A DNA stretch of 7,689 bases, from the NCBI GenBank assembly GCA_947374105.1, contig CANCAO010000065.1, forward strand, positions 1 to 7,689. The letters run 5' to 3'. The DNA is from Comamonadaceae bacterium. GTDB taxonomy: Bacteria; Pseudomonadota; Gammaproteobacteria; Burkholderiales; Burkholderiaceae_C. Below, piece after piece: positions 1 through 7,087 of the stretch (position 1 is its first letter; every line of letters starts with the position of its first letter). The translations under genes were made by a program, and so were the position numbers. Under the pieces are notes generated by a model. That model was not told where the DNA came from. It did not search any database and worked only from the letters and a program-made list of their open reading frames with translations.

Positions 1-529
1 TGCCATCGCCCACGTTTGCACTGGTGAGTCCACCACTCAAGACGAGGTGAGCGTTGACGTTTTCTGGAAGGAGTGACCAATTAAAAGCCTTACCGCCACC
101 GCCAAACCCTTCGACAGCAGCGTCGAGCAGGATGGCTTGGGCATTTGAGTAATCAGAGGCGTATTTTACGAGGTCAAAATTGCGCCCGGACTCACCCAAA
201 GGGATGCGGGCGGCACGCAGATAGGGGCGCGCGCCGTGCTGACTGGCAGCCAGGCATTGTTCGGGTGTTTCGTCACCATGAAATTGAACTACAGCGCCCT
301 GTATATATGCGCAGGCAGCTATGATATTTGTAGCGGATTCGTTGACGAAGAGCAGCACCGGGGTGACAAAAGGGGGCAAACGGCGTGCCAGTTCGGCGGC
401 GCGCTCGGGCGTGACGTAGCGTGGGCTTTGCTTGTAGAGCACAAAGCCAATGGCGTCGGCCCCAGCAGCCACCGCAGCGTCCACATCCTGCTCACGCGTC
501 AGGCCGCAAATTTTGATCCGTGTTCTCAT
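1..529 (-). CDS. trpF: Phosphoribosylanthranilate isomerase, 3' end cut by window edge
   Basis: Cytoplasmic enzyme of tryptophan synthesis that converts N-(5-phosphoribosyl)anthranilate to the carboxyphenylamino-deoxyribulose phosphate. I translated 176 residues from the ATG at 529-527; the frame stays open to base 1, so the last few dozen residues are missing. Family hallmarks are visible: KICGLTR near the N-terminus, with Cys8 as the expected general base; GADAIGFV at 23-30; SPRYV at 35-39; QFHGDE at 82-87; LLDA at 134-137, with Asp136 as the expected general acid; the glycine-rich GFGGGGKAFNW at 141-151; and LSGGL at 164-168. The start overlaps the truA stop as ATGA. No strong Shine-Dalgarno is seen, so translation is probably coupled to truA; nearby upstream ATGs are out of frame. 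Residues 70-80 are encoded by a stretch resembling a dispersed intergenic repeat and contain two ATA codons within seven. Identity is secure. Confidence 0.97.
   Translation of the reverse strand, partial: MRTRIKICGLTREQDVDAAVAAGADAIGFVLYKQSPRYVTPERAAELARRLPPFVTPVLLFVNESATNIIAACAYIQGAVVQFHGDETPEQCLAASQHGARPYLRAARIPLGESGRNFDLVKYASDYSNAQAILLDAAVEGFGGGGKAFNWSLLPENVNAHLVLSGGLTSANVGDG
289..322 (-). repeat. Dispersed-repeat-like segment inside trpF
   Basis: Read on the minus strand, this 34-nt segment begins ATAGCT and ends CTGTAG. Ungapped, it matches the core of the leuD-leuB intergenic repeat (6381-6414, plus strand) at 21 of 34 positions by my hand count. It also resembles a short repeat I recall as abundant between genes in Comamonadaceae genomes; that is memory, not a search. 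It is read in frame as TrpF residues 70 to 80. It may be repeat-derived coding sequence, or an AT-rich coding stretch that resembles the repeat by chance. Confidence 0.4.
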
Positions 530-1317
530 GGCAAGCCATCATACGCAGGTGTTCGCTCGGGCAGGCCCCAGCGAGCGTCGTAGCGTGGGCCGAGGAAGTA
601 CAGGCCGTCGGGGGAGAAGGTGGGAGCGGCGGCGTCACGATTGCGTGCGGCCAGTACATCAATTATCCAGTGGGGCGGGTACTTGCCTTGGCCGATGGCA
701 ACTAAGCAACCCATAAGGTTGCGGATCATGTGGTGCAAGAACGCATTTGCTTCAAACTCGAAGCGCCAGTAGGCACCCCGGCGTGTGATCTCCAGACGCA
801 GTAGATTTTTGATGGGTGACAGTGCCTGACAGGCCGAGGCGCGAAATGAGGTGAAGTCATGTTCGCCCAAGAGGTGCTGGGCGGCCTGGGTCATGGCGTC
901 CATGTCCAGTGGGTGGTAGGCCCAGCCCACCCGGCCCGCGTCCACGCTGGGCCGCACGGGGGAATCGAGCAGGAGGTAGGCGTAGCGCCGGGACAGCGCG
1001 TTGGCGCGGCAATGAAATTCATCCGGCATGATCTGTGCCCATTGCACGGCAATGTCGCGTGGCAGGTGCGTGTTGGTGCCACGTACCCACGCGTGGGTGG
1101 GGCGGTCTAGCGGGGTGTCGAAATGCACGACTTGCATCAGGCCATGCACACCTGCATCGGTTCGACCGGCACACACGGTCGAGATGCGCGGGGTATTGAG
1201 ATGGCTGAATTTGGCCAAGGCCGCCTCCAGCTTGTCTTGCACTGTTTTTCCGGAGAGCTGACTCTGCCAGCCTTCATAGGGTTGACCGTTGTAGCTGATG
1301 CCCAAGGCCACCCTCAT
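526..1317 (-). CDS. truA: tRNA pseudouridine(38-40) synthase TruA
   Basis: Converts uridines at positions 38, 39 and 40 of the tRNA anticodon arm to pseudouridine, in the cytoplasm. At 263 residues it is close to the usual length (about 270 in E. coli). The catalytic motif GRTDAGVHG lies at 51-59 with Asp54 as the nucleophile. Other family signatures are FHCRANALSRRYAYLL (101-116), GEHDFTSFRASACQ (151-164), NAFLHHMIRNLMG (191-203) and PDGLYF (236-241). The start is well bracketed: an in-frame TAA lies 12 nt upstream of the ATG (1330-1332), with no alternative start between. No clear Shine-Dalgarno precedes it. The gene follows fimV by 44 nt and its TGA overlaps the trpF ATG by 4 bases, so the three probably share a transcript. 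Identity is secure. Confidence 0.98.
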   Translation of the reverse strand: MRVALGISYNGQPYEGWQSQLSGKTVQDKLEAALAKFSHLNTPRISTVCAGRTDAGVHGLMQVVHFDTPLDRPTHAWVRGTNTHLPRDIAVQWAQIMPDEFHCRANALSRRYAYLLLDSPVRPSVDAGRVGWAYHPLDMDAMTQAAQHLLGEHDFTSFRASACQALSPIKNLLRLEITRRGAYWRFEFEANAFLHHMIRNLMGCLVAIGQGKYPPHWIIDVLAARNRDAAAPTFSPDGLYFLGPRYDARWGLPERTPAYDGLP

Positions 1318-1361
1318 GGCCGTGGCTCGTTACAGATAGTCACGATCAGGGCGCGTCATTC

Positions 1362-3905
1362 CTAGCGGAGCTGACTCAAGGCCTGCTGCGCCTTGATTTT
1401 CATCTCGCCAGAAGCTTCAGCAATCACTTCTTCAATCAAGTTGCGAGCGCCGTCCAAGTCGCCGATAGATCCAAATTCGATGGCCAAGGCGAGCTTGGTG
1501 TCCAATGGATCTTCTTCGTTTTCAGGGGTTTGCTCGGTCGTCGGGCCCAGATCAAGCGACAAGGAGCCAAGATCAAACTCAAGCAAACCGTCATTGACCG
1601 TCTTGGTTTCTTGGGCTGGAGCCTGAGCAAGTGGTACCGGTGCTGTGGGCAGGCTTGCATAGCTTGCAGACTCAATCCCCTCGGATGAGCTGGCTTGGTA
1701 AGCCAGCTCAGTGACTTCGTTCGCGTTGAACGCTAGATTTTGGATGCTGACATTTGATGAGTCAAGATCAACCTTGTGATTGGGTGCACTTTGAATTTCT
1801 GGTGTGTTGAAATCAAGGTCAAACACGGGTGGAGTGATATGGTTGGTAGAACTCAAAGCGTTAGCAGGGACTCTTTGTGTCGCGTCATGGGCGTCAATAG
1901 CTGGAGCATTCTCCAGTGAAAAATCAAGATCCAGGTCAAAATCTCTAGCTTGAGTGGGGGTCTGCGCCGCTGATGCAGTGGTCAACGGAGTGATTGACTG
2001 ATATAGATCATTGGAGGGGTCAATGCTGCGGCCCAATTCGCTTATGCGGCTCCATTCCTGACTTTCACTTCCGGTCACAGTGAGCGCTTGTTTGGAGATG
2101 CGCTCAAAGTTTTTCAAGTCGCGACGTTTGGCGTAAATCTCCAGCAGTTTTTGGTGAATAGCGACCCGACCCGGGTGTATACGTAGCGCTTCTTTGAGGA
2201 TTTCTTCGGCTTGAATATCTCGACCATAGGCCAAATACACGTCAGCTTCCGCGACCGGATCCACATCGTCAGCCGACTCAAGCTGACTGGGGGTGTAGAG
2301 CATTGATGAGCCGGACATGGCGGAATCGTGAGTGTCAATTTGTTGACCACCACTGGCTCCAAAAAAGGAGTCTGCCGGAATGCGGCTCTCCATATACATG
2401 CTGTCGATTTCTGTTGAGTTTTTATGCTTTTTGTATCGATAAAAACCTAAACCCGCCAGTAAGGCAATTAAACCTCCCGCCGCTGCGGGCACCAAGGGGT
2501 CATCTAACAATTGATCAATAAAACTGGATTCGGGTGCCGGTGCCGGTGCCGGTGCAGAAGCCACGACCTTATTCAGCGGGGTGGATGCCACGGGCTGGGG
2601 TGCCACTGCCACAGCTTGAGGTGCTGAGGCGTCGGCGGCGGCAGTGGCAGTGGCAGTGGCAGGCTCGGATGCCGCTGCGACCGTGGAGGTGATCTCCGTA
2701 GCGACCGTTAAACCAGGTGTAATTGCAGGTTTTGGGGATGATGCCGGTATTTCGGGTGTTGGTGTGGAGGGTACAGTCGCAGTGGCGGCAACCAGCTTGT
2801 TTAGATCGGCAATGGCTTTAGAAACGTCATCCGTTTTTTTTGCGATTTCTTTAGCTTGCCGATCTTTGGCGATAGTTGCTTCATTGGCTTTTCCAGAAAC
2901 AGTACCTTGAGAGAGGGTGAGCTTGTCTGGTATGGGTGCACTGGTTTTTTTGTCATCAACCTTGGGTTGAACTTTTCCGCTGGATTGTCGATCCGCAGCA
3001 GCCACAGTGGTCAAGGAGACGGCGCTGGCAAGTTTGCTGCGAAATGCGTTGAAGTCCTGACTTTGCGTGAAGATGATTTGCTTGGCTTCAGCCATTGGCG
3101 TTGCTTGAGCATCATCAGAGCCTGGAATCTTGAGTACGGCACCCGCCCGAATGCGGTTGACATTACCTGCAACAAAAGCATCTGGGTTAGTGCGCAGCAT
3201 GGCGACCAGCATCTGGTCCAGAGAAATGCTGGGGCTTACCAGCGTTGATGCAATGCGACCCGCTGTGTCACCGGGCCTGACTGTGATGTTTTTTCCGGGT
3301 TCTGAGGGCGTTCCAGCTGGAGGGCTTGATTTCTTAACAACTGCTCGAGGCAGTGAAGGTGCCCGAGCGGGACTGCTGGCGCTGGCGGCATTGTTGTCCG
3401 TGAGCTGGGGGGCGGTCGTGGCTTTGACTTGTGCAGGAACTGTACTCAGTTGGGGTGCAGTACGCGTGCTGATTTGGTTAGGTTGTGAATTCGGTGGATC
3501 AAACAGGAGGGTGTAGTCACGAACAATTCTCCCTGATGCCCAATTGGCTTCGAGCATCAAGTCAACAAAGGGGTCATTAATGCTTTGCTCACTTCTGATA
3601 CGCAAGTAGGAGCGATCATCGGGACGTTTTTCTAGCGTGATTGTTAGTTTGGTCAACGCGGGGTTGTATTCCAGCCCCGCAGCCTTGAATGCCTCGGGCG
3701 AGGCGGTCGAAGCTTTGAGAGAAGCCGCTTCATCCGAATTGATGTCCAGAATTTCGACCTCAGCCAGAAGCGGTTCACCCAAGGGTGACAAAACGGAGAT
3801 TCGACCTAGAGACAAGGCCAACGCTTGAGAGGCACAAAGTCCCATGACAGAGGCAATTGCGATTGCCAATAAGTTTTTGTGCCAGCAGTGGGACTTTGCG
3901 ATCAA
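1362..3905 (-). CDS. fimV: FimV-family LysM inner-membrane hub protein, TTG start
   Basis: The FimV/HubP family anchors polar protein assemblies and supports type IV pilus and type II secretion function (family knowledge). This 847-residue protein has a signal peptide (hydrophobic about 11-25, likely cleaved after ALA at 28-30). The conserved FimV N-terminal domain follows, starting LSLGRISVLSPLGEPLLAEV. A LysM-like peptidoglycan-binding domain lies at about 206-262 (NITVRPGDTAGRIA). Next come a charged, possibly coiled-coil stretch (343-374), an Ala/Pro/Thr-rich linker (375-460), one transmembrane segment (about 472-489) followed by YRYKKHK, a TPR-like cytoplasmic region (548-612), an acidic linker with repeated FDLD motifs, and the C-terminal FimV domain (799-845). 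The start codon is TTG: GGAGAG lies 7 nt upstream, there is no in-frame ATG or GTG between it and the upstream stop, and starting here preserves the signal peptide. Base composition is less GC-rich than in truA. Confidence 0.95.
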   Translation of the reverse strand: MIAKSHCWHKNLLAIAIASVMGLCASQALALSLGRISVLSPLGEPLLAEVEILDINSDEAASLKASTASPEAFKAAGLEYNPALTKLTITLEKRPDDRSYLRIRSEQSINDPFVDLMLEANWASGRIVRDYTLLFDPPNSQPNQISTRTAPQLSTVPAQVKATTAPQLTDNNAASASSPARAPSLPRAVVKKSSPPAGTPSEPGKNITVRPGDTAGRIASTLVSPSISLDQMLVAMLRTNPDAFVAGNVNRIRAGAVLKIPGSDDAQATPMAEAKQIIFTQSQDFNAFRSKLASAVSLTTVAAADRQSSGKVQPKVDDKKTSAPIPDKLTLSQGTVSGKANEATIAKDRQAKEIAKKTDDVSKAIADLNKLVAATATVPSTPTPEIPASSPKPAITPGLTVATEITSTVAAASEPATATATAAADASAPQAVAVAPQPVASTPLNKVVASAPAPAPAPESSFIDQLLDDPLVPAAAGGLIALLAGLGFYRYKKHKNSTEIDSMYMESRIPADSFFGASGGQQIDTHDSAMSGSSMLYTPSQLESADDVDPVAEADVYLAYGRDIQAEEILKEALRIHPGRVAIHQKLLEIYAKRRDLKNFERISKQALTVTGSESQEWSRISELGRSIDPSNDLYQSITPLTTASAAQTPTQARDFDLDLDFSLENAPAIDAHDATQRVPANALSSTNHITPPVFDLDFNTPEIQSAPNHKVDLDSSNVSIQNLAFNANEVTELAYQASSSEGIESASYASLPTAPVPLAQAPAQETKTVNDGLLEFDLGSLSLDLGPTTEQTPENEEDPLDTKLALAIEFGSIGDLDGARNLIEEVIAEASGEMKIKAQQALSQLR
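2533..2555 (-). repeat. GGTGCC hexanucleotide tandem repeat in fimV
   Basis: Nearly four tandem copies of the hexamer GGTGCC (plus-strand reading) encode an Ala-Pro run, APAPAPAP (residues 451-458), in the FimV linker just before the transmembrane segment. Since the unit is two codons long, changes in copy number would keep the reading frame and alter only linker length. Confidence 0.85.
2641..2662 (-). repeat. GCAGTG hexanucleotide tandem repeat in fimV
   Basis: Three full copies of GCAGTG plus GCAG (plus-strand reading) encode a Thr-Ala alternation in the FimV linker, in the Ala/Thr-rich segment around residues 416-422. It lies about 85 nt from the GGTGCC array and also has a frame-preserving unit. 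Confidence 0.8.
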
Positions 3906-3912
3906 TTTATTA

Positions 3913-3918
3913 CTCTCC
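3913..3918 (-). promoter_or_regulatory. Ribosome-binding site deciding the fimV TTG start
   Basis: The minus strand reads GGAGAG here, followed by a 7-nt spacer TAATAAA and then TTG (3905-3903). Good complementarity and spacing are the main reason for accepting a TTG start. Upstream in this frame there is no ATG or GTG before the stop at 3960-3962. Confidence 0.8.
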
Positions 3919-3990
3919 GATTTACGGGCAGTCGGCCAACATTTTTTATAGACGTATCGCTAATGCATGGTTATTAAAAACAGAAAAATC

Positions 3991-4019
3991 ACCATAACAT
4001 CACTATGTTAGCCTGACAA
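3991..4019 (-). promoter_or_regulatory. Candidate sigma-70 promoter for fimV-truA-trpF
   Basis: On the minus strand, TTGTCA (4014-4019, 5 of 6 to the -35 consensus) and TATGGT (3991-3996, 4 of 6 to the -10 consensus) are separated by exactly 17 nt. The site lies about 86 nt before the fimV start in the only long non-coding gap. A perfect -35 hexamer TTGACA occurs further upstream at 4080-4085, but its best -10 (CAAAAT) is at a short 15-nt spacing. A TATAAA at 3945-3950 lacks a matching -35. The prediction is by eye only. Confidence 0.4.
3995..4010. promoter_or_regulatory. Inverted repeat overlapping the candidate fimV promoter
   Basis: TAACAT and ATGTTA are perfect 6-nt arms around a 4-nt centre (CACT on the plus strand). 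The repeat lies almost wholly within the -35/-10 spacer of the candidate promoter and touches its -10, a typical place for a repressor operator. Alternatively, with the T-rich stretch that follows on the minus strand, it could act as a weak AT-rich terminator after asd. The sequence alone does not decide between these. Confidence 0.35.
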
Positions 4020-4137
4020 GCTAAGACATTACTTAAGTTTCAGACAGTGGCCAGCAACATTTTGTAATCGTCTGTTCGTTGTCAACTTACAACATCAAGC
4101 CTGTAGTTGTTTGATCAACCCTTTGTCGATTTTGGTT

Positions 4138-5265
4138 TCATTTCGTCAGCAAAATTCTCAACATGCGGCGCAGCGGCTCAGCGGCTCCCCAGAGGAGTTG
4201 ATCGCCGATGGTGAAGGCTCCGACGTACTCAGGCCCCATGGCCAGCTTGCGAATGCGGCCCACGGGAATCGTCATGGTGCCGGTCACGGCCACGGGCGTC
4301 AGGTCCTTGATCGTCGCCTCACGCGTGTTGGGCACCACTTTCGCCCAGGGGTTGTCAGCCGCGATCATGGCTTCAATATCGGCCACGGGCACATCCTTTT
4401 TCAACTTGAAGGTCAATGCCTGGCTGTGGCAGCGCATGGCACCTACGCGCACGCAAAAACCATCCACGGGAATGGCAGCGGTACCAAAGCCTGCGCCTTG
4501 ACCCAAAATCTTGTTGGTCTCGGCCATGCCTTTCCACTCTTCCTTGGACATTCCATTGCCGAGATCCTTGTCAATCCAAGGAATCAGTGAACCACCCAAG
4601 GGGGCACCAAAATTGGCCGTCTCAGCGGCGCTCAAACTCCGTTGCTTGGCAATAACTTTGCGATCAATTTCGAGGATGGCACTTTTGGGGTCGTCCAGCA
4701 GCGCTTTGACTTCCGCGTTGAGTGTGCCGTACTGCGTGAGCAGCTCACGCATGTGCTGGGCGCCGCCGCCGCTGGCGGCCTGGTAGGTCTGCGTGCTCAT
4801 CCACTCCACCAGACCGGCTTTGTAAAGCGCGCCCACGCCCATCAACATGCAGCTGACCGTGCAGTTGCCACCGACCCAGTTGTTGCCGCCCTTGGCCAGC
4901 GCGTCTTGGATGACGTTCAGGTTGACCGGGTCCAAGACGATGACTGCGTCGTCGTTCATGCGCAGCGTGGAGGCGGCGTCGATCCAGTGGCCAGTCCAGC
5001 CTGAGGCTCGCAGCTTGGGGAAGACTTCACTGGTGTAGTCGCCGCCCTGGGCGGTGATGATGATGTCACAGCGCTTGAGCGCGTCGATATTGAAGGCGTC
5101 TTGCAGTGTGGTTTCGTTCTTGGCCATCGCAGGTGCTTTGCCACCCGCGTTAGACGTAGAAAAAAACATTGGTTCGATCAAACCAAAGTCACCTTCGGCC
5201 TGCATGCGGTCCATCAAGACCGAGCCGACCATGCCACGCCAACCCACCAATCCCACTAGTTTCAT
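4138..5265 (-). CDS. asd: Aspartate-semialdehyde dehydrogenase
   Basis: NADP-dependent reductive dephosphorylation of aspartyl phosphate to aspartate semialdehyde, the shared step toward lysine/diaminopimelate, methionine, threonine and isoleucine. The 375-residue protein resembles the E. coli-type enzyme (about 367). The N-terminal nucleotide-binding motif is [11 protein letters not shown] (5-15). The active-site cysteine is Cys135 in GGNCTVS. Arg103 in DAASTLRM and the RCHSQ motif (278-282, His280 as expected acid/base) match known substrate and catalytic residues. The ATG has AAGGTG 5 nt upstream. This Shine-Dalgarno sits almost directly after the leuB TAA, and the genes are only 12 nt apart, so translational coupling with leuB is likely. 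Clustering with leu genes joins two branches of amino-acid synthesis. Identity is secure. Confidence 0.98.
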   Translation of the reverse strand: MKLVGLVGWRGMVGSVLMDRMQAEGDFGLIEPMFFSTSNAGGKAPAMAKNETTLQDAFNIDALKRCDIIITAQGGDYTSEVFPKLRASGWTGHWIDAASTLRMNDDAVIVLDPVNLNVIQDALAKGGNNWVGGNCTVSCMLMGVGALYKAGLVEWMSTQTYQAASGGGAQHMRELLTQYGTLNAEVKALLDDPKSAILEIDRKVIAKQRSLSAAETANFGAPLGGSLIPWIDKDLGNGMSKEEWKGMAETNKILGQGAGFGTAAIPVDGFCVRVGAMRCHSQALTFKLKKDVPVADIEAMIAADNPWAKVVPNTREATIKDLTPVAVTGTMTIPVGRIRKLAMGPEYVGAFTIGDQLLWGAAEPLRRMLRILLTK

Positions 5266-5277
5266 GATTTCACCTTC

Positions 5278-6351
5278 TTATTTTGCAAGTGCGGCCACCA
5301 CGGCGTCGCCCATCTCAACTGTGCCGACACGGCTTGTGCCTTCAGACCAAATGTCAGTCGTGCGCAGGCCTGAATCGAGCACTTTTGATACGGCGGCTTC
5401 AATGCGGTCTGCCGCAGCGACCTGGTTCAAAGAGAAGCGCAGCATCATGGCCGCCGACAAAATCGTGGCCAGCGGGTTGGCAATGCCTTTGCCCGCGATG
5501 TCGGGCGCACTGCCGTGGCTGGGCTCGTACAGGCCCTGATTCTTGGAATTCAAGCTTGCCGAGGGCAACATGCCAATCGAGCCGGTCAACATGGCAGCAG
5601 CGTCACTGAGGATGTCACCAAACATATTGCCAGTGACCACCACGTCAAAGCGCTTGGGCGCACGCACCAGTTGCATGGCAGCGTTGTCCACGTACATGTG
5701 GTCTAGCGTCACCTCAGGGTACTGCAGGCCGATTTCAGTGACGATGTCTTTCCAGAACTGAAAGGTCTCCAGCACATTGGCCTTGTCCACGCTGGTCACG
5801 CGCTTGTCGCGCTTCATCGCGGCTTGGAAGGCCACATGGGCAATGCGCTCGATCTCTGGGCGGCTGTAACGCATGGTGTCGAAAGCTTCTTCAGCGCCGG
5901 GGAAATGCCCGTCGGTAGCGACACGGCGACCGCGCGGCTGACCAAAGTAGATGTCACCCGTCAGTTCGCGGATGATCAAAATGTCCAGGCCTGCCACCAG
6001 CTCAGGCTTGAGGCTGGAGGCGTCCACCAGTTGGGGGTAGCAAATGGCCGGGCGGAAGTTGGCGAACAGGCCCATGTTCTTACGCAGACCCAAAATCGCT
6101 TGTTCGGGGCGCAGCGGGCGATCTAGTGTGTCGTACTTCCAGTCGCCCACCGCACCAAACAGCACGGCGTCAGACGCCTGGGCGAGCTTAAGGGTGGACT
6201 CGGGCAGGGGGTGGCCGTGCGCCTCGTAGGCGGCACCACCGACCAAGGCGGTTTCCATCTCGAAGGGGAGGTCGAGGACTTTGAGGACTTTGATGGCCTC
6301 AGCGACGATTTCGGTGCCGATGCCGTCACCCGGTAGAACTGCAATTTTCAT
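5278..6351 (-). CDS. leuB: 3-isopropylmalate dehydrogenase
   Basis: Third dedicated step of leucine synthesis: NAD-dependent oxidation and decarboxylation of 3-isopropylmalate to 2-oxoisocaproate, needing a divalent metal. The protein has 357 residues, normal for the family. [15 protein letters not shown] opens the protein. By family comparison the substrate arginines are Arg90, Arg100 and Arg128, the catalytic pair is Tyr135 and Lys190, and the metal-binding aspartates are Asp222, Asp246 and Asp250 ([10 protein letters not shown]). The NAD-binding loop [15 protein letters not shown] lies at 275-289. The start is fixed by this conserved N-terminus, but the 15 nt before the ATG (GAAACCAAAATA) show no Shine-Dalgarno; a repeat with a hairpin lies just upstream. 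asd follows 12 nt downstream. Identity is secure. Confidence 0.98.
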   Translation of the reverse strand: MKIAVLPGDGIGTEIVAEAIKVLKVLDLPFEMETALVGGAAYEAHGHPLPESTLKLAQASDAVLFGAVGDWKYDTLDRPLRPEQAILGLRKNMGLFANFRPAICYPQLVDASSLKPELVAGLDILIIRELTGDIYFGQPRGRRVATDGHFPGAEEAFDTMRYSRPEIERIAHVAFQAAMKRDKRVTSVDKANVLETFQFWKDIVTEIGLQYPEVTLDHMYVDNAAMQLVRAPKRFDVVVTGNMFGDILSDAAAMLTGSIGMLPSASLNSKNQGLYEPSHGSAPDIAGKGIANPLATILSAAMMLRFSLNQVAAADRIEAAVSKVLDSGLRTTDIWSEGTSRVGTVEMGDAVVAALAK

Positions 6352-6361
6352 TATTTTGGTT

Positions 6362-6425
6362 TCAATTTGCTATTAAATAAATAGCTTGTTACGCTGGTAG
6401 ATAAAGGGCTATAGCCCGAATTGAC
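6362..6425 (+). repeat. Intergenic dispersed repeat between leuD and leuB
   Basis: This element fills most of the 82-nt leuD-leuB gap. It contains GCTATT/AATAGC inverted arms around a 5-nt loop (6369-6385) and the perfect 12-nt palindrome GGGCTATAGCCC (6406-6417). The overall pattern, ATAGCT then a CGCT core then AGGGCTA, matches a small non-coding repeat I recall in very many intergenic regions of Comamonadaceae; family assignment is from memory. It has no coding capacity. On the mRNA the first hairpin would sit 17 nt before the leuB start and could affect its translation. Confidence 0.6.
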
Positions 6426-6433
6426 AGTGAAAT

Positions 6434-7087
6434 CTAGGCCGAAACAACACTGTGCGACAGCCAAGGCTTTTGTGCCAGACGCTGGGCTTCAAAGGCGGCG
6501 ATTTTGTCGGACTGGCGCAGTGTCAGGCCGATGTCGTCAAAGCCGTTGAGCAGGCAGTATTTGCGGAAGGCTTCTACGGCAAACGGAATTTCTTCGCCCT
6601 GTGGTTTAACGATCACTTGGCGCTCCAGATCCACCGTCAAGGTGTAGCCGGGGAAGGCCAAGCATTCATCAAACAACTGGCTGATGGTGGATTCAGGCAA
6701 GACGATGGGCAGCAGGCCGTTTTTGAAGCTGTTGTTGAAGAAAATGTCAGCGTAGCTAGGGGCGATGACGGCGCGAAAGCCGTACTGGTCCAGCGCCCAA
6801 GGCGCGTGCTCACGTGAAGAGCCGCAGCCAAAGTTTTTGCGAGCCAACAAGATGGATGCGCCAGCATAGCGCGGCTGGTTCAGCACAAAGTTCGGATTGG
6901 GCTTGCGGCTGGTCGGGTCCTGGCCTGGGTAGCCTGCGTCTAGGTAGCGCCACTCGTCAAACAGATTAGGGCCAAAGCCGGTCTTCCTGATGGACTTTAA
7001 AAACTGCTTGGGAATGATGGCGTCCGTATCGACGTTTTCACGATCCATAGGAGCAACTAGACCTTGGTGTAAGGAGAATGATTTCAT
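6434..7087 (-). CDS. leuD: 3-isopropylmalate dehydratase small subunit
   Basis: Small subunit of isopropylmalate isomerase; with LeuC it interconverts 2- and 3-isopropylmalate through dimethylcitraconate in leucine synthesis. At 217 residues it is slightly longer than the E. coli protein (about 201). The N-terminus shows [18 protein letters not shown] (14-31). The swivelling-domain signature [18 protein letters not shown] is at 82-99. [22 protein letters not shown] (106-127) is also typical. The ATG overlaps the stop of the upstream lipoprotein gene as ATGA; GAGGGGG (7098-7104) lies 10 nt upstream, inside that gene, and may serve as ribosome-binding site. leuB follows after an 82-nt gap holding a repeat. 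Identity is secure. Confidence 0.98.
   Translation of the reverse strand: MKSFSLHQGLVAPMDRENVDTDAIIPKQFLKSIRKTGFGPNLFDEWRYLDAGYPGQDPTSRKPNPNFVLNQPRYAGASILLARKNFGCGSSREHAPWALDQYGFRAVIAPSYADIFFNNSFKNGLLPIVLPESTISQLFDECLAFPGYTLTVDLERQVIVKPQGEEIPFAVEAFRKYCLLNGFDDIGLTLRQSDKIAAFEAQRLAQKPWLSHSVVSA

Larger units (their letters stand above)
3906..4137. other. asd-fimV intergenic region (232 nt)
   Basis: This is the largest non-coding stretch of the window, lying between the asd stop and the fimV start. It is visibly AT-richer than the flanking genes. It holds the candidate promoters, the TAACAT/ATGTTA inverted repeat and the fimV ribosome-binding site. No strong GC-rich hairpin with a T-tract is seen after asd, so read-through from the leu-asd genes into fimV remains possible. 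I found no plausible small gene or tRNA in it. Confidence 0.75.

Noticed and set aside
236..583. 115-codon open frame on the plus strand over trpF
   Set aside because: Lies opposite trpF and the truA 3' end, both of which carry full family motifs; the translation shows no domain.
2856..3516. Plus-strand open frames opposite fimV
   Set aside because: Overlapping each other and antisense to the FimV LysM and N-terminal regions; they follow from the biased Ala/Ser/Thr codon use of fimV.
4080..4137. Possible Rho-independent terminator after asd
   Set aside because: Only short AT-rich arms such as ACAAC/GTTGT with a long loop, and no following T-tract on the minus strand; too weak to report as a terminator.
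4111..4590. 159-codon open frame on the plus strand over the asd 3' end
   Set aside because: Antisense shadow of asd with His/Gly-rich, low-complexity translation, no recognisable domain and no convincing ribosome-binding site; asd itself is unmistakable on the other strand.
5054..5539. 161-codon plus-strand open frame spanning the leuB-asd junction
   Set aside because: Antisense to two conserved enzymes; no family motif or plausible initiation site.
6353..6364. 12-nt sequence ATTTTGGTTTCA shared with 4129-4140 at the asd stop
   Set aside because: An exact match, but short and AT-rich; most simply chance, with no further similarity on either side.
6404..6417. GGGCTATAGCCC palindrome as a terminator after leuD
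   Set aside because: Only a 4-bp stem with a TATA loop on the RNA, followed by TTTAT; better explained as part of the dispersed repeat.
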